Assembly: GCA_963920635.1 (NCBI GenBank)
Contig: OY987302.1
Coordinates: 24,961,278-25,025,277, forward strand
Length of the DNA stretch: 64,000 bases
DNA from: Pseudeuparius sepicola
Taxonomy: Eukaryota; Arthropoda; Insecta; Coleoptera; Anthribidae
Direction of reading: 5' to 3'
A program made the translations under genes and the position numbers. How positions within the stretch are numbered: position 1 is the stretch's first letter; each line of letters starts with the position of its first letter. Under the pieces are notes generated by a model. The model saw nothing but the letters and a program-made list of their open reading frames with translations, was not told where the DNA came from and ran no database searches. Positions 20,083 to 30,299 of this stretch are shown in pieces.

Positions 20083-21562
20083 ATGGCCGCCGCTCCAAGA
20101 TGGCGGATGATGTACATCTTGTCAACCCCCTTAATATGGGTATCAAATGAAAGGGCTCGAAAAGTAGAAAATGATAAAGTTAGTGACAACACGCTAACTT
20201 CAATATGGCCGCTGCTCTAATATAGCGGATTACATTTTTTTTCAACCGCCTTAATATACATACAGGGTGTCCAACTTTAAAACTGTACAAATCCGTAAAA
20301 TCTTCATTTTTGGAGATAATCGCCTCATTTTTTTGCTTCAAAGGCCTTGAAAAACCGCGTCTTTTGATCTTCCTGCCATTTTCAAAATGCAAATCCAGGG
20401 TCGGCTGCGATTTTTTTATACCCCCGATTTTCACGAAAACCATTTAGCAATTTTTTTATTTAAAATCTGACCCTACAGCGTTAATCAAAACACCCCAAAC
20501 CCCCATATACCAAATTTGAACAAAAAATATACAGGAAGTTCCTTTCTGTAGAGTGTCAAAGTTGAGCAAAATAGGAATTTTAAAGACATCTGGCGAGTCA
20601 AGTGTGCCATGGAATCCCTTCAAAACAGTCGAATGGTCAACAGGACCACTCAAAATGTTGATGTGAAAAGATTTACTACAAAAATATACAGTGTATTTTT
20701 CTCTGGGCCATCTCAAAATTCTGAAATTTTATGAAACATATATGGATCAAGAGAGTACTCTGGAATCATTGAAAAAATATTGATAAACACTATTTCTTTA
20801 CAAAATGCCAACTAACAAATAAAAAAAATTTAAATTATTGGACCTATCTCAACAAAGTCATTGTCTAAGATGATACATTTTCTGTGCATTTCCTGTTGTG
20901 GCCACCTTAACTGATATGGACTTACTGACTGACAGACTTCTGAATTTTTTAGATTTAGTTCGTTCATAGTGTGTGGAGCGGCTTTGATGTACTCGATTTT
21001 TGACCCGTATAAAGTCCCAAAAATTCAGTAATTTGAGATGGCACAGATAAGAATACCCTGTATATTTTGTATTGGACCTTTGCACACCAACACCTTGAGT
21101 GGTTCTATTGACCATTCAATTGTTTTGAGGGATTCCATGGCACACTTAACTTGGCAGATGCCTTTAAAATTCCTATTTTGCTCAACTTTGACTTGACACC
21201 CTCCAGAATGGAATTTATTATATTATATAGGGGTTTTAGGGTGTTCTGATTAACGCTGTGGGGTCAGATTTTAAATAAAAATATCGCTAAATGGTTTTCG
21301 TGAAAATCGGGGGTAAGAAAAAATCGGTGCCGGCCCTGGATTTGCATTTTGAAAATGGCAGGAAGGTCAAAAGAAGCGGCTTTTGAAGGCCTTTCAAACA
21401 AAAAAATGTAGGCTTTCGTCCCAAAAAATGAAGGTTTTACGTATTTGTACAGTTATAAAGTTGGACACCCTGTATAATAAAAGGAAAGCGCTTGAAGAGT
21501 AAAAAGCGATAAAGTTAGTGACATCACACTAAATTCAATATGGCCGCCGCTCCAAGATGGCC
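20083..21562. repeat. ~120-bp minisatellite interrupted by a MITE
   Basis: Units start at 20083 and 20204 with ATGGCCGC(C/T)GCTC(C/T)AAGATGGCGG and carry ACCCCCTTAATATGGG and GATAAAGTTAGTGACA. The second unit is cut at 20262 by the MITE 20263-21472 and resumes at 21473, with GATAAAGTTAGTGACATCACAC and then ATGGCCGCCGCTCCAAGATGGC at 21538. Removing the MITE restores a normal unit. Confidence 0.65.
20263..21472. mobile_element. 1.21-kb mariner-type foldback MITE, TA target duplication
   Basis: It starts CAGGGTGTCCAACTTTAAAAC and ends AAAGTTGGACACCCTG, flanked by TA (20261-20262 and 21473-21474). The arms share, mirrored, CTTCATTTTTGG, CAAAGGCCTTGAAA, CCATTTTCAAAATGCAAATCC, CCCCGATTTTCACGAAAACC and GATTTAAAATCTGACCC. 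The arms reach nearly to the centre (~20860) with divergence increasing inward. The frames on the minus strand are arm by-products. Confidence 0.85.
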
Positions 21563-21960
21563 AAGTGGCCAGCCGTCGAACAGTGTAACCCATGCAAGCA
21601 GCCCAGGATCTAGGGGGCGGGCGGCAGTTTCAGGGGGGCCATACATATAATATGTAATCTGCAGCGCTGCAGCAGCTTTCAGCGCATTTCAGAATGCACC
21701 CTAAGTGGATTTATGAACGTATCCTAAGTCGATTTTTGACATGTGCATAGTGTGCAGGTCTTTTGCCAGGGGAATCCCCGTCGCATCCACACAAAGCCGA
21801 ATATTTCTACCGTAGTGGAAATAAATGATTTACAAGTAAGAAAGAACACATATTATATTATCTTATCGATGCTATATTTGTACTTCCTAAATGTATTATA
21901 TCGTCGATGATGTTCTAGTAATTCTTAACTAAACTATCAAGAAGAAACTTCCGCTGATGC

Positions 21961-22568
21961 TTGTCTAGAAAATAATTTTCACCATATTTTTAATTTTCAA
22001 AAATCAATTAGGCCTTGGCGCAGGAACGATGTTTTTCGACAAGATATCGGAAAATATCATTTGAAAAAGTTGCATAGAATTTAAAATTATGCCCCTGTGT
22101 CAATTTTCTAAATAATTGACGCACTTTGATTTGATGGACTATCCTTGTCGTTTAAGATAACAAAAAACTTCATTAGAAAAAGACTGCAAAATTTGGACTC
22201 ATTCGGTCTACTTTGATTCGTTTGAAATAATAAAAGTTCAATCAAAGTAGGCCGAATGATTCCAAATTTGGCAGTCTTGTATACTTTTTTATTATTCTGA
22301 ATAACTTTTTCTAATGAAGTTTTTTGTTATCTTAAACGACAAGGATAGTTCACCTATCTATAATAAATAAAAGGGACGAAAATCAATGTTGGCCAATTAT
22401 TTTGAAAATTGAGACAGGGACATAATTTTCAATTCTAAGCTATTTTTCGATATCTTGTCGGGAAAAGGCACTTAACCTATACACAGAAAATAAATAAATC
22501 GTCCCTGTCAAGGCCTACTTGATTTTTCAAAATTAAAAATATTGTTACAATAATTATTTTCTAGACAA
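21961..22568. mobile_element. 608-bp foldback element
   Basis: TTGTCTAGAAAATAATTTTC at 21961 is mirrored by AATTATTTTCTAGACAA ending at 22568. Inner mirrored blocks include AGGCCTTG, GATATCGGAAAA, CCTTGTCGTTTAAGATAACAAA and GACTGCAAAATTTGGA, and the centre is near 22230. It sits beside hAT-derived sequence. Confidence 0.8.
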
Positions 22569-22589
22569 GCAGGCCTGGACCCTAAATGA

Positions 22590-22784
22590 CCAGATTGGAA
22601 CTCGAAATTTTTTTGTTGATTTTTGCCAGGAACTTGCGTATTCAAAGAGCTATTAACTGAAATTAATGAAAAATCAAATGCAATTCCTAATGTTAGTATA
22701 GCTTTAAGAATATACTGCACATTACCTAAGACTAAGACATCTGCAAGCTGTGAGCGAAGCTTCAGCAAACTTGTCACACAATGA
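22590..22784 (+). pseudogene. hAT/ZMYM-type transposase, C-terminal dimerisation fragment
   Basis: From 22647 one frame reads ELLTEINEKSNAIPNVSIAL, then RIYCTLPKTKTSASCERSFS and KLVTQ, then stop. The core IPNVSIALRI...LP....S.ERSFSKL is the hallmark of the hAT C-terminal dimerisation domain found in ZMYM1-like transposase derivatives. Only about 46 codons survive and the upstream frame is broken, so it is a dead fragment. The foldback at 21961-22568 lies immediately upstream and may have inserted into the same element. Confidence 0.65.
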
Positions 22785-22990
22785 AAAAGTTATTAGCTAA
22801 TAGGTAATAAAGACTAAACATTTATTAATGGGTTCTTAGCCTCCCCTCTCGGTCACAAAAAAATGCCACCCATTATATATTTTTGTTTGTGAGTTTGTTG
22901 TTTGTTTGTAAAACGCTGGATAAAGGAGACGCCACTATCAAGTTTCTGCCCCGGTTCGAAAAAATCGTAGATCCGGGACTGCATGCAAGT

Positions 22991-23168
22991 ATTGTAGGTT
23001 AGAATTTCCACGTTCGATACTTGCATTAAGTCGCTATATGTCGAATATTGTGGGTAGAAGAACAAATGGGGAGTTCACATAACCAACAGTAATGAATGGT
23101 TACCCTACACCCTCTAACCCCTTATAGTAGCTGTAGAAGACGCCGAAGTCTTCTACATCTCACCGCTA
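22991..23168. repeat. Direct repeat, copy 1
   Basis: It runs from TTGTAGGTTAGAATTTCC through GATACTTGCATTAAG, GAATATTGTGGGTAGAAG, CCCTACACCCTCTAACCCC and the small hairpin GAAGACGCCGAAGTCTTC to CTACATCTCACC. The second copy is at 23395-23567. A tRNA-like sequence lies between them. Confidence 0.8.
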
Positions 23169-23216
23169 CTAACTAATATCAATTGGAATAAATAACACCT
23201 AGCCGATGGAACCCGT

Positions 23217-23290
23217 ATCTCCGGTAGCTTAGTTGGTTAAGTGCCTACGACCACAGTAGGAGTCCCGGGTTCGAGTCCCGGCTGGAGTGC
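23217..23290 (+). tRNA. tRNA-like sequence (pseudo-tRNA or SINE head)
   Basis: The sequence CTCCGGTAGCTTAGTTGG opens a cloverleaf-like fold. A 7-bp acceptor stem is possible with GCTGGAG, with G-U pairs. The D-arm has TAGCTTAGTTGGTTAAGTG. The anticodon stem CCTAC/GTAGG encloses the loop GACCACA. The T-arm CCGGG/CCCGG has loop TTCGAGT. A T run follows, a good pol III terminator. The loop has A instead of the invariant U at position 33, which argues against a decoding tRNA. The nominal anticodon would be CCA. Confidence 0.45.
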
Positions 23291-23394
23291 TTTTTTTCAA
23301 TTGATATCCTTTCCCTGATATGCCACTAAACCTAATTTGTTATTTACAATTACAGGTATTAAAATCTTTCTATGTTTCATTTTCTTGGCTTGAC

Positions 23395-23567
23395 ATTGTA
23401 GGTTAGAACTTCCACGTTCGATACTCGCATTAAGTCTCTATTTCTCGAATATTGTGGGTAGAAGAACAAATGGGGAGTTCACAATAATGCAATGGTTACC
23501 CTACACCCTCTAACCCCTGCTAGTAGCTATAGAAGACGCCGAAGTCTTCTACATCTCACCACTTCAC
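23395..23567. repeat. Direct repeat, copy 2
   Basis: Same order of blocks as 22991-23168 with a few substitutions (CTCGCATTAAGTCTC, CTGCTAGTAGCTATAG). Same orientation, about 404 bases downstream. Confidence 0.8.
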
Positions 23568-23680
23568 ACATCTCACACAGTATAGAAACTATATAGTGTC
23601 TACAGAAAACCATCACATACTAATAGATATCTCCATTTTAACTCCAATAATCATATTAGTGTTAAAAAAGAGTAATTAAA

Positions 23681-24352
23681 TGTTTGTATGACGGGGCTAA
23701 AACGAATTGTTCTGATAACACAAAATTTGAGGAGGAAATTAAACATATAAAACATGTTCTTGAGAAGAATAGTAATCCTATTAAATTTGTTGGGCAAGTT
23801 TTTCAGGATTGCCAACAAAATAACAATACTAATAGAATTAGAGAAATAAATCTGGTGGACCGACCAGTAGGTAAATTTAATTATTCCTTATATTCATGGA
23901 CTATCGCTGATAAGCTAAAACGCATAGGCAATCGTTTTAATATCAGAACAGTATTTAAAACCAAACATACATTAAGATCGATGCTAGTTAAAACGAAACC
24001 ATTTAATGAGGTACAAAGTTCAAAAAATTGCATTTATAACATTCTTTGCGAATGTGGAAAGTTCTATGTTGGGGACTTGTAGGCCATTTAACGTTCGTTT
24101 AAAAGAACATAAAAATTATATCAGGCAAAATTAAATTTCGAAAATATGTGAATACTCTTTTAATAACAATCATAGGATTTTGTGGGATAGTTCCAAACCA
24201 ATTCTCAAGGAAGAAATAGGAAACAGACGAAAATTAAAGAATCAGCATTTTTATTCTAGGAAATACGAACATTTGTGTTGCTGAACGTTCGGTGGAATTC
24301 AGTAAACTATTATTGCCACTTATTCAAAGACAAATTATTTTAGATAATTAGG
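23681..24352 (+). pseudogene. Penelope-like element fragment with GIY-YIG endonuclease
   Basis: An open frame to 24082 contains YSWTIADKLKRIGNRFNIRT, VFKTKHTLRSMLVKTKP and KNCIYNILCECGKFYVGDL. After a stop and frame changes it continues with RPFNVRLKEHKNYI, then FNNNHRILWDSSKP, and ends with ERSVEFSKLLLPLIQRQI. The C(V/I)Y.I.CECG..Y(I/V)G.T.RP...R..EH pattern is the GIY-YIG domain of Penelope-like retroelements, and the downstream N(H)R.LW and final L..LI..Q segments also fit. The reverse transcriptase is missing. Several frameshifts and stops make it dead. Confidence 0.75.
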
Positions 24353-24439
24353 AACACAGGGTACAATATCAGACATGTGGCTAGGCTCTTTTTTCTGTTG
24401 TCATGACATTTTAACCTGAAATTTATGAATCTGTCATTT

Positions 24440-24630
24440 AACTTTGACGTGACATGATCTTTGAGAAAGGAGGAAGATTAATTATTCTCACGTCAAAATT
24501 TTCTTTCATTTATTGTTAAGAATTTATTTTCCAGGCAACTTGAAAAAGTTGTCTTTTAACCGGGTTAGTGGCGAAAAACCCAATTAAAAAATTCAATGAA
24601 TCTGTTTGCCCTACAAATAAATTTTAGAAA
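24440..24630. repeat. Second copy of the 13.96-14.19 kb repeat
   Basis: It shares GACGTGACATG, ATCTTTGAGAAAGGAGGAAGATT, ACTTGAAAAAGTTGT, TTTTAACC(A/G)G, GGTG(G)CGAAAAACC and AATTAAAA-TTCAATG with 13955-14160. Non-coding. Confidence 0.65.
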
Positions 24631-24769
24631 ATACATATTTGCCTACTAAACTCTGCTTCTCAGTTCCCTCGTCTATATTCTATATTCTATAAGTAAAATC
24701 GAGCAATCCGTACGCCTATCGTAAATAAAACCACGTGTTCAATGACTATCCGCGATTGGCTATAAAATT

Positions 24770-25055
24770 TCACCCGACTCGGCAACAGGGACGTGCTCGA
24801 TCGCAAAAGTGTAGATATTCGGTTTTATCTTGTTGTTTTCAGCTATTTACCTAGGCACTGCCACAAATAATTTTATCGATGTTTTGAACCAGTTTAATTA
24901 AGCCAATAATTCTTGTCTGAAATATTTTGATGTACACAATTGTAAGACGAAAATTAAATAAAGGTCGTACCTCCGTGCGGCTATAGCGGATATTTCAACG
25001 CACGTGCTCTTGTTTACGCCAGGCGTTAAGAGTTGCTCGATTTTAGTATAGGTAT
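24770..25055 (+). repeat. Repeat family A, copy 2 (partial)
   Basis: It starts at TCGGCAACAGGGACGTGCTCG and follows copy 1 through ATTTTATCGATGTTTTGAACC, AAAATTAAATAAAGGTCGT and GTTGCTCGATTTTAGTATA. The GC-rich second half is absent. Confidence 0.65.
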
Positions 25056-25259
25056 ATTCTATTCAGTCATGATGAAAAATTTTAACCACAGGTGGTTAGA
25101 AACTTAAAAAAATAATAAGAAAATATTTTCAGAAGTGCATTTGAACCCCTAATTAACGGCGATTCCGACTGGCAGCGCTAGTCAATATCGCACGGAGGCC
25201 CGCATCTCCCGGGGCGCAGTTGCCAGTAGTCCAACATATCGTAAATTACCTTGTTAACA

Positions 25260-25700
25260 ATAACAAGCGCCTACCGGCCCTGCCGGACCATAGGTCTTGT
25301 TATGGCCCCCGCTCCTGTGTATATAGTAATACGTGTACCTATGCTCTCGTCTACAGGACGCAGTTTTCGATATTTCGAGCCCAAATTTGGCGTACGGCCG
25401 TCCGAGCTTAAGGGCAACAACCCTATTGAAGGGCGTCTGAATCGGGAGAGCCGTTCGGCCCCGGAATTTTTTTCCCGTTTTTTTTTTCGGGAAAAATGGC
25501 TAGCGATTGGAAGGGGGAGCGCCAGTCGAGTTCAATTTTCGCGTGGGGCCTGCGAGAGGGCACCCTGGTCGAAAAAGCCGTTCGGCCGTTTGGGACGCTT
25601 TTTTTCGCGATTTGGCGAGGTCCCCGGGATCATACTGTATTAATCGTGGCCCAGGCGCACGCCCGGCCCGCCAGATACTTATTTGTAAACATCGACTGAC
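25260..25700 (-). repeat. Diverged, inverted relative of family A
   Basis: In reverse complement it parallels the GC-rich half of family A: CCGGCCCTGCCGGACC, CGCAGTTTTCGATATTT, GCCCAAATTTGG, and GGGAGAGCCGTTCGG followed by a GGCTAGCGATTGG-like end. High GC and several overlapping frames, none with recognised motifs. Confidence 0.4.
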
Positions 25701-25889
25701 ATTTGGTATTGTTTTAGTGTGGAGAATTTCCAAATTCCGTACCGATTTTGGACTTTGGGGGCTCAGAGGCCCATCTGTTATTCCATGGGTGACTTTTTCA
25801 GGTACAAGCGCGCTGTATTTTTACGTAAAATCTCGTAGAATATTTTAGAAAACCCCACGGGACACCAAGTATGCCTTATAGGCAATGAT

Positions 25890-26410
25890 GTAATGTATCG
25901 AGATACCTACATGTATCTAGCTACTTTTTATGTACCTAGATACATATCTAGATACTTACAAAAATCAGGATCTGCTTTAGTATCTAGATCGTTTTGAAAG
26001 TATCTAGATACTTAGATACTAGATACTTTTTTTTAGCCAAGATGCCAAGAGGTGCCACGTGCCTATATTTAATTTTAAAAAATAAGCAATACAAATAATA
26101 AAAGCGGGTGTGATTTAGTGATTTGAAAATACCGTAATATGTACAAGGTAAACTACTAACCCACAACTTGTTTTGATTAGTCACAATCTAAACTTTACAT
26201 TCGTCTAAACAATTCTACTTTACCTACACACACACTTGTTAAGTAGATAAGTATATTGATTGCCTTAGGAGGTCTGAAATTTTCTTAATTAACTGATAGT
26301 ATCTGAAAAGTATCTGGAAGAATCTAGATACTTTGGAAAAAATGTATCGGTATCTGTATCTAGATACATCTGCCAGACAGTATCTGTATCATATACATAA
26401 AGATACATAT
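25890..26410. repeat. Cluster of GTATCTAGATAC palindromic motifs
   Basis: The words GTATCTAGATAC, TACCTAGATAC, ATCTAGATACTT and TATCTGTATC recur densely at 25890-26035 and again at 26290-26410, around a ~250-bp AT-rich middle. Subterminal repeats of this kind occur in hAT-like elements, where they bind transposase. No terminal inverted repeat or target duplication is clear, so the class is uncertain. Confidence 0.5.
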
Positions 26411-26469
26411 ACAGTTTGTGAACCCACTGCGCAGCGATTTGCGCTGCGGACTAAAAAGAGATGCAAAAC

Positions 26470-27075
26470 GCGGCCACAGAACTGCATGCCAATCGGTAAA
26501 TCGTCATTTGGTAGTTCAAATTTATCGTGTAAATAGAAGCACGTGTTCAGCGTACCTGGCAACAGGGACGTACTCGATCGCAAAAGTATATTTACGCGGT
26601 TTTATCTTGTTGTTCTCAGCTATTTAACTGCCACAAATAATTTTATCGATGTTTTTAACCATTTTAATTAAGCCAATAATTTTTTTCTGTAATATTTTTA
26701 TGTAAACAATTGTAAAACTAAAATTAAATAAAGGTCGTGCCTCAGTAAGAGTTGCTCGATTTTAGTATAGGGACTTTACTTTTACTTGTTCGGCGCGGCG
26801 CGCCAAATCCGACTCCCTTCCCGACGCGTACCAAATCGGAAAATGACTCAAACGGCGGAACGGCTTTTCCGCTTCTGGCGCGCTTCAATAGCGATGTGGC
26901 ACTTATTTTTTTGCGGCCCCAGGCAAAATTTGGATTTTAAATATCGAAAACTGCGCCCGATAGCCGTGACCAAACAAAAGCGTTACATACATACTACATT
27001 TTTTTAAGAAGCGAGGGCGACTATAAACACCTAGGAGGTCCGGCAGGACCGGACTAGGCGTTTTTAGCAAGGAGG
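26470..27075 (+). repeat. Repeat family A, copy 3 (most complete)
   Basis: It starts with a GCATGCCAATCGGTAAATCG unit and then follows copy 1 block by block: TTCAGCGTACCTGGCAAC, CTCGATCGCAAAAGTATATTTAC, GTTGCTCGATTTTAGTATA, TTCGGCGCGGCGCGCC, GCGTACCAAATCGG and ACACCTAGGAGGTCCGGC. Identity with copy 1 is high. Both copies are preceded by the GCATGCCAAT motif, so that motif may be part of the element. Confidence 0.65.
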
Positions 27076-27890
27076 ACAAATTGAACATTTATTGTAAAAT
27101 AGGATTGTCTACTCGTCTAGGTTTTTGTTGTTCTTGTGTTTTCAGTTTGACTTTTTTAGTTTTAATGTGTTATATTATGGCAAATGACGAATAAATAACA
27201 AGGTCTCCGACCATACTCTCGTGGTATGTTTACGATTTATTTAATCGATAAATTTAACATTAACTGAATTTTTACTGAACCGTTAATCAATATTCCAAAC
27301 CACACTTCGCAACAAAACTAGGATTATGTTTCCAAAGCACTGTATGCAAAAACGTCAAACATTATGGGGCTTATGTTTCCAAGGCACTCTATGCAAAAAC
27401 GATTAATTTGATATTACGGCAGGAAAAACAAAGAAAAAATTCCTCTTTTCAAAAATACAAAAATACAATATGGCGCCCTTAAGAAAAATAAAAGTTGAAA
27501 TGCGAGATCATATTTAGATTCCTTGTAAAAAAGTGCCTTAATAATGTTTAACTTAGAAATGTCCAGCCCCCTTCATTTTCATATAAAAAAATAAAAACGA
27601 GAACGACAATTTTCAGTTTTTTCGCATTATTTTCAAAACGAGAAGGACCAGCCAAAATTTTTTTACCGTGTTACTCAGCATCAAATTCCGCAACTTTGCT
27701 TCAGTTTAACCGACCTCATATCTCTTAAGATAACCAAGATCTGTCACCCTGTACTGTATAGGTACTTATTTTAAACAAGAAACGAATTAATTACAATTTT
27801 CTCAAATTGTATGCGTGACTTTATAGTAGGCCATGAAATAAAGGAAAAATATCATCATAACCATGATAATATTAGTATATATTAACAACA
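27076..27890. other. Intron sequence, little recognised
   Basis: A short phrase, GCAAAAACG(T/A)-AA preceded by ATGTTTCCAA(A/G)GCACT(G/C)TATG, is duplicated at 27328 and 27369. The segment TTGTATGCGTGACTTTATAGTAGGCCATG at 27806-27835 is mirrored at 30505-30545. No gene was seen. Confidence 0.4.
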
Positions 27891-27904
27891 AAAGTAATTC
27901 AACT

Positions 27905-28260
27905 TTTTCTATAACACATACTCACCGGTCTTTTTTAATAATTACAAATGTTGCTCAAAATGATTACCTACCGTTTTCTCTAACACAAAATTCACATGCG
28001 ACGCTGAAGCCGAATCCTCTCTGTCGTTCTCGCTCAAATAGGTATATTATGGGGGTTTTCTCGATGCCAAGTTCTAGCATTTGACTATTAAAAATACCAG
28101 CACTTGAGAAATACGCCTCCTCACTCCATATCACCGATCTGGCAAAATTTATATTTAATTGAATTTGCTGCAAATACCAATTATTGTAGAAAAGTAGACG
28201 AAGCTCAGCATCTCCAGGATGTAAATCTTGGACAATATTTATTTTACCTATAGGGTTTGA
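27905..28260 (-). pseudogene. Tc1/mariner-like DDE transposase fragment
   Basis: Reading minus from about 28260, the frame contains VQDLHPGDAELRLLFYNNWY, then NFARSVIWSEEAYFSSAGIF and, further on, ERERQRGFGFSVAC. The arrangement LHPGD...R..FC.W......F....W(S/T)DE..F...GI.N....(W)...NP is typical of the DDE_3 transposases of insects. The expected D of WSDE is E here (WSEE). The ends are missing and frameshifts follow, so it is not functional. It could have supplied mobility to the TA-flanked MITEs in the past, which is inference. Confidence 0.6.
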
Positions 28261-28503
28261 ATTTATGTTTTTTTTATATCAATTGAGCTCTAGTCTTCGA
28301 TCAATAGCCCTACATGATGTTCAAGGAGTTGCCTCTACAATAAATAAAAAATTAATAAAATAATTAATAAATAATTAATATAGTTCGGAGGCTTCACGGG
28401 AGTTTTTATTCGACTCTATATAGCAAATTAACATATCATACTTTTTCAAAATGCTGATAAACTCTCATTTTGGCTATTTTTCACAAAAGAAAGCACAGTT
28501 ATA

Positions 28504-28687
28504 CAGGGTGGCCCACCACGAACTGCATCGATCTATATATGGAAAACTAAAAGTAGGAAAATTCTGAAAATTTGGCACCTCACCAATGCCGATGGGCGCT
28601 GCTCAACTAAAATATTTTGGTGAATCTGGCACTTCCGGTTATACCGGAAGTCGATGTCAACTTTCTTATCTCAAATGGAACACCCTG
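28504..28687. mobile_element. 184-bp mariner-type MITE
   Basis: It starts CAGGGTGGCCCACCACG and ends GGAACACCCTG, flanked by TA on both sides. It contains ACTTCCGGTTATACCGGAAGT, a small perfect palindrome. Non-coding. Confidence 0.65.
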
Positions 28688-28689
28688 TA

Positions 28690-29319
28690 TATTATTGCAT
28701 TTTTTGATTCTAGGCATCATTTTGGAACAAAAACATGCAACATGTCCTATGTCTAAATCCAACAGTTTTTGAGATATTTGCATTTTTCTGAAAAAAATGA
28801 CAGGTGCAGACTTAAAGTCAATTAGCAATTTTAACGAGGAAACCGCGAAATTTCAAAACGAATTTTTGGCATCGTGTAACAGAAGCCCTGACCTAATGAT
28901 CTCTTCGTATACAGGGTGTTCATAAAAAATTAATAAAAATTACATTCAAAATGTGCTTAAATCTCGAAATTTTCAAATAGAAACTCCCATTTTTTTTTAA
29001 TGCGATCCTATTCACCACTAAAAATGATGACAACTTTGTGTAAGGTTTCCTATACCTAAATGCAGTAATTTTCGATTAATTTACGAATAACCTACTTTTC
29101 GCCCATAAAATGCGGGGTTTGCTCAACGCTTGGAAAATCATATTAGCCGTGGACGTTGAAAAGACAAATTTAAAACTATGTAATCACTAATAAATAAAAA
29201 TAATTAATAAATATTATTTATTAATTACTTTTATTATTATTAAACTAATTATTAATGTAAGAAGTCTTTACAAGCGAGATGACAGGTCATCAGTATCAAA
29301 ATATAATATTATTGTTTTC
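28690..29319. other. Spacer with a MITE end
   Basis: TACAGGGTGTTCATAAAAAATTAA at about 28910 is another solitary MITE end. The rest is AT-rich with no gene. Confidence 0.4.
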
Positions 29320-29321
29320 TA

Positions 29322-30021
29322 CAGTGTCTCACTTAAGAGTTAAACAACCTTAGGTATGACTTCTTTAATTTTCAACCGACCAGAACGAAAGTTTTACCAA
29401 AGGTAGATGGCATTGTTGTCTACTTATGTCCAAAAATTAGTGGCCTACTCCAAAGTCAAAGCCACCTGCGATGCCACAATCGAGGCTAAAAATCCGAAAG
29501 TCATATTTCAAAAAATGTACCAAAAAAAGTTGTTCAGAATTGATCCAGAAACCTAAATCCCAAATTTTGTCAAAATCAAAAAATGTTAAATAAAAAAATT
29601 AGGTAAAAATTTAAAAAAAATGTTTTGTAGCTTTTAATTTTATTTTAAAAAGATTACCTTTTGAAAACAACTTGCCATCAAAACTACCACCTAAACGCAG
29701 GAAATTCTTAAATTGCTATTTTTGGACTTTAATTATTTTTTTATTTAATATTTTTTGATTTTAACAAAACATTGGATTTAGGGTCCTGGATCGATTCTGA
29801 ACAACTTCTTTTAGTAAATTTTTTTGAAAAAAAAAGCCTAATATGATTTTCGGATTGTTAGCCTCGATTGTGGCATCGCAGGTGGCTTTGACTTTGGATT
29901 AGGCAATTTTTTTTAAATAAGTAGGCAACAAATGCCATCTACCTTTGGTAAAAGTTTCGTTCTGGTCGGTTGAAAATTAAAGAAGTTATAAGGTTGTGTC
30001 ACTCTTAAGTGAGACACTCTG
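29322..30021. mobile_element. 700-bp foldback MITE, TA target duplication
   Basis: It starts CAGTGTCTCACTTAAGAGT and ends CTTAAGTGAGACACTCTG, flanked by TA (29320-29321 and 30022-30023). The mirrored blocks TTTCAACCGACCAGAACGAAA, CCAAAGGTAGATGGCAT and AAAGCCACCTGCGATGCCAC run to a centre near 29670. Almost the whole unit is arm. Confidence 0.85.
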
Positions 30022-30204
30022 TATTTTAACCGACGTCGTATCTCTTAAGCCAAGATCCCCATGCATAGACTCGAAATACGGTCACCCTGTATACTACAAT
30101 AATTACTCATATCTTACAAATAAGAGGGAGGTTGCTCCCAATTCACCTCATGCTTAAACTGTACCAAAATACGAACGCGGCGTAGCATACCATATGTTCT
30201 AGCC

Positions 30205-30295
30205 AGTGGCGTAACCAGGGGGGGGGGCTAACATATGTTCTAGCCAGTGGCGTAACCTTAGCCTTAGCCCCCCCCCTGGTTACGCCACTGGCTAG
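30205..30295. repeat. Palindrome built from hAT termini
   Basis: CATATGTTCTAGCCAGTGGCG with GTAACC occurs at about 30190 and 30233. It is mirrored by GGTTACGCCACTGGCTAGAAC at about 30278. C and G runs lie between. CAGTGGCGTAACCAGG is the terminal sequence of a hAT group. The structure looks like a rearranged insertion end with its flank duplicated in inverse orientation. Confidence 0.55.
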
Positions 30296-30299
30296 AACA

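Noticed and set aside
23217..23290. Functional tRNA-Trp
   Set aside because: The nominal anticodon is CCA, but position 33 is A instead of U and the acceptor stem needs G-U pairs. It is more likely a pseudo-tRNA or SINE head.
25251..25848. Several long frames in the GC-rich segment
   Set aside because: High GC alone lengthens open frames. They overlap on both strands, and related repeat copies do not keep them.
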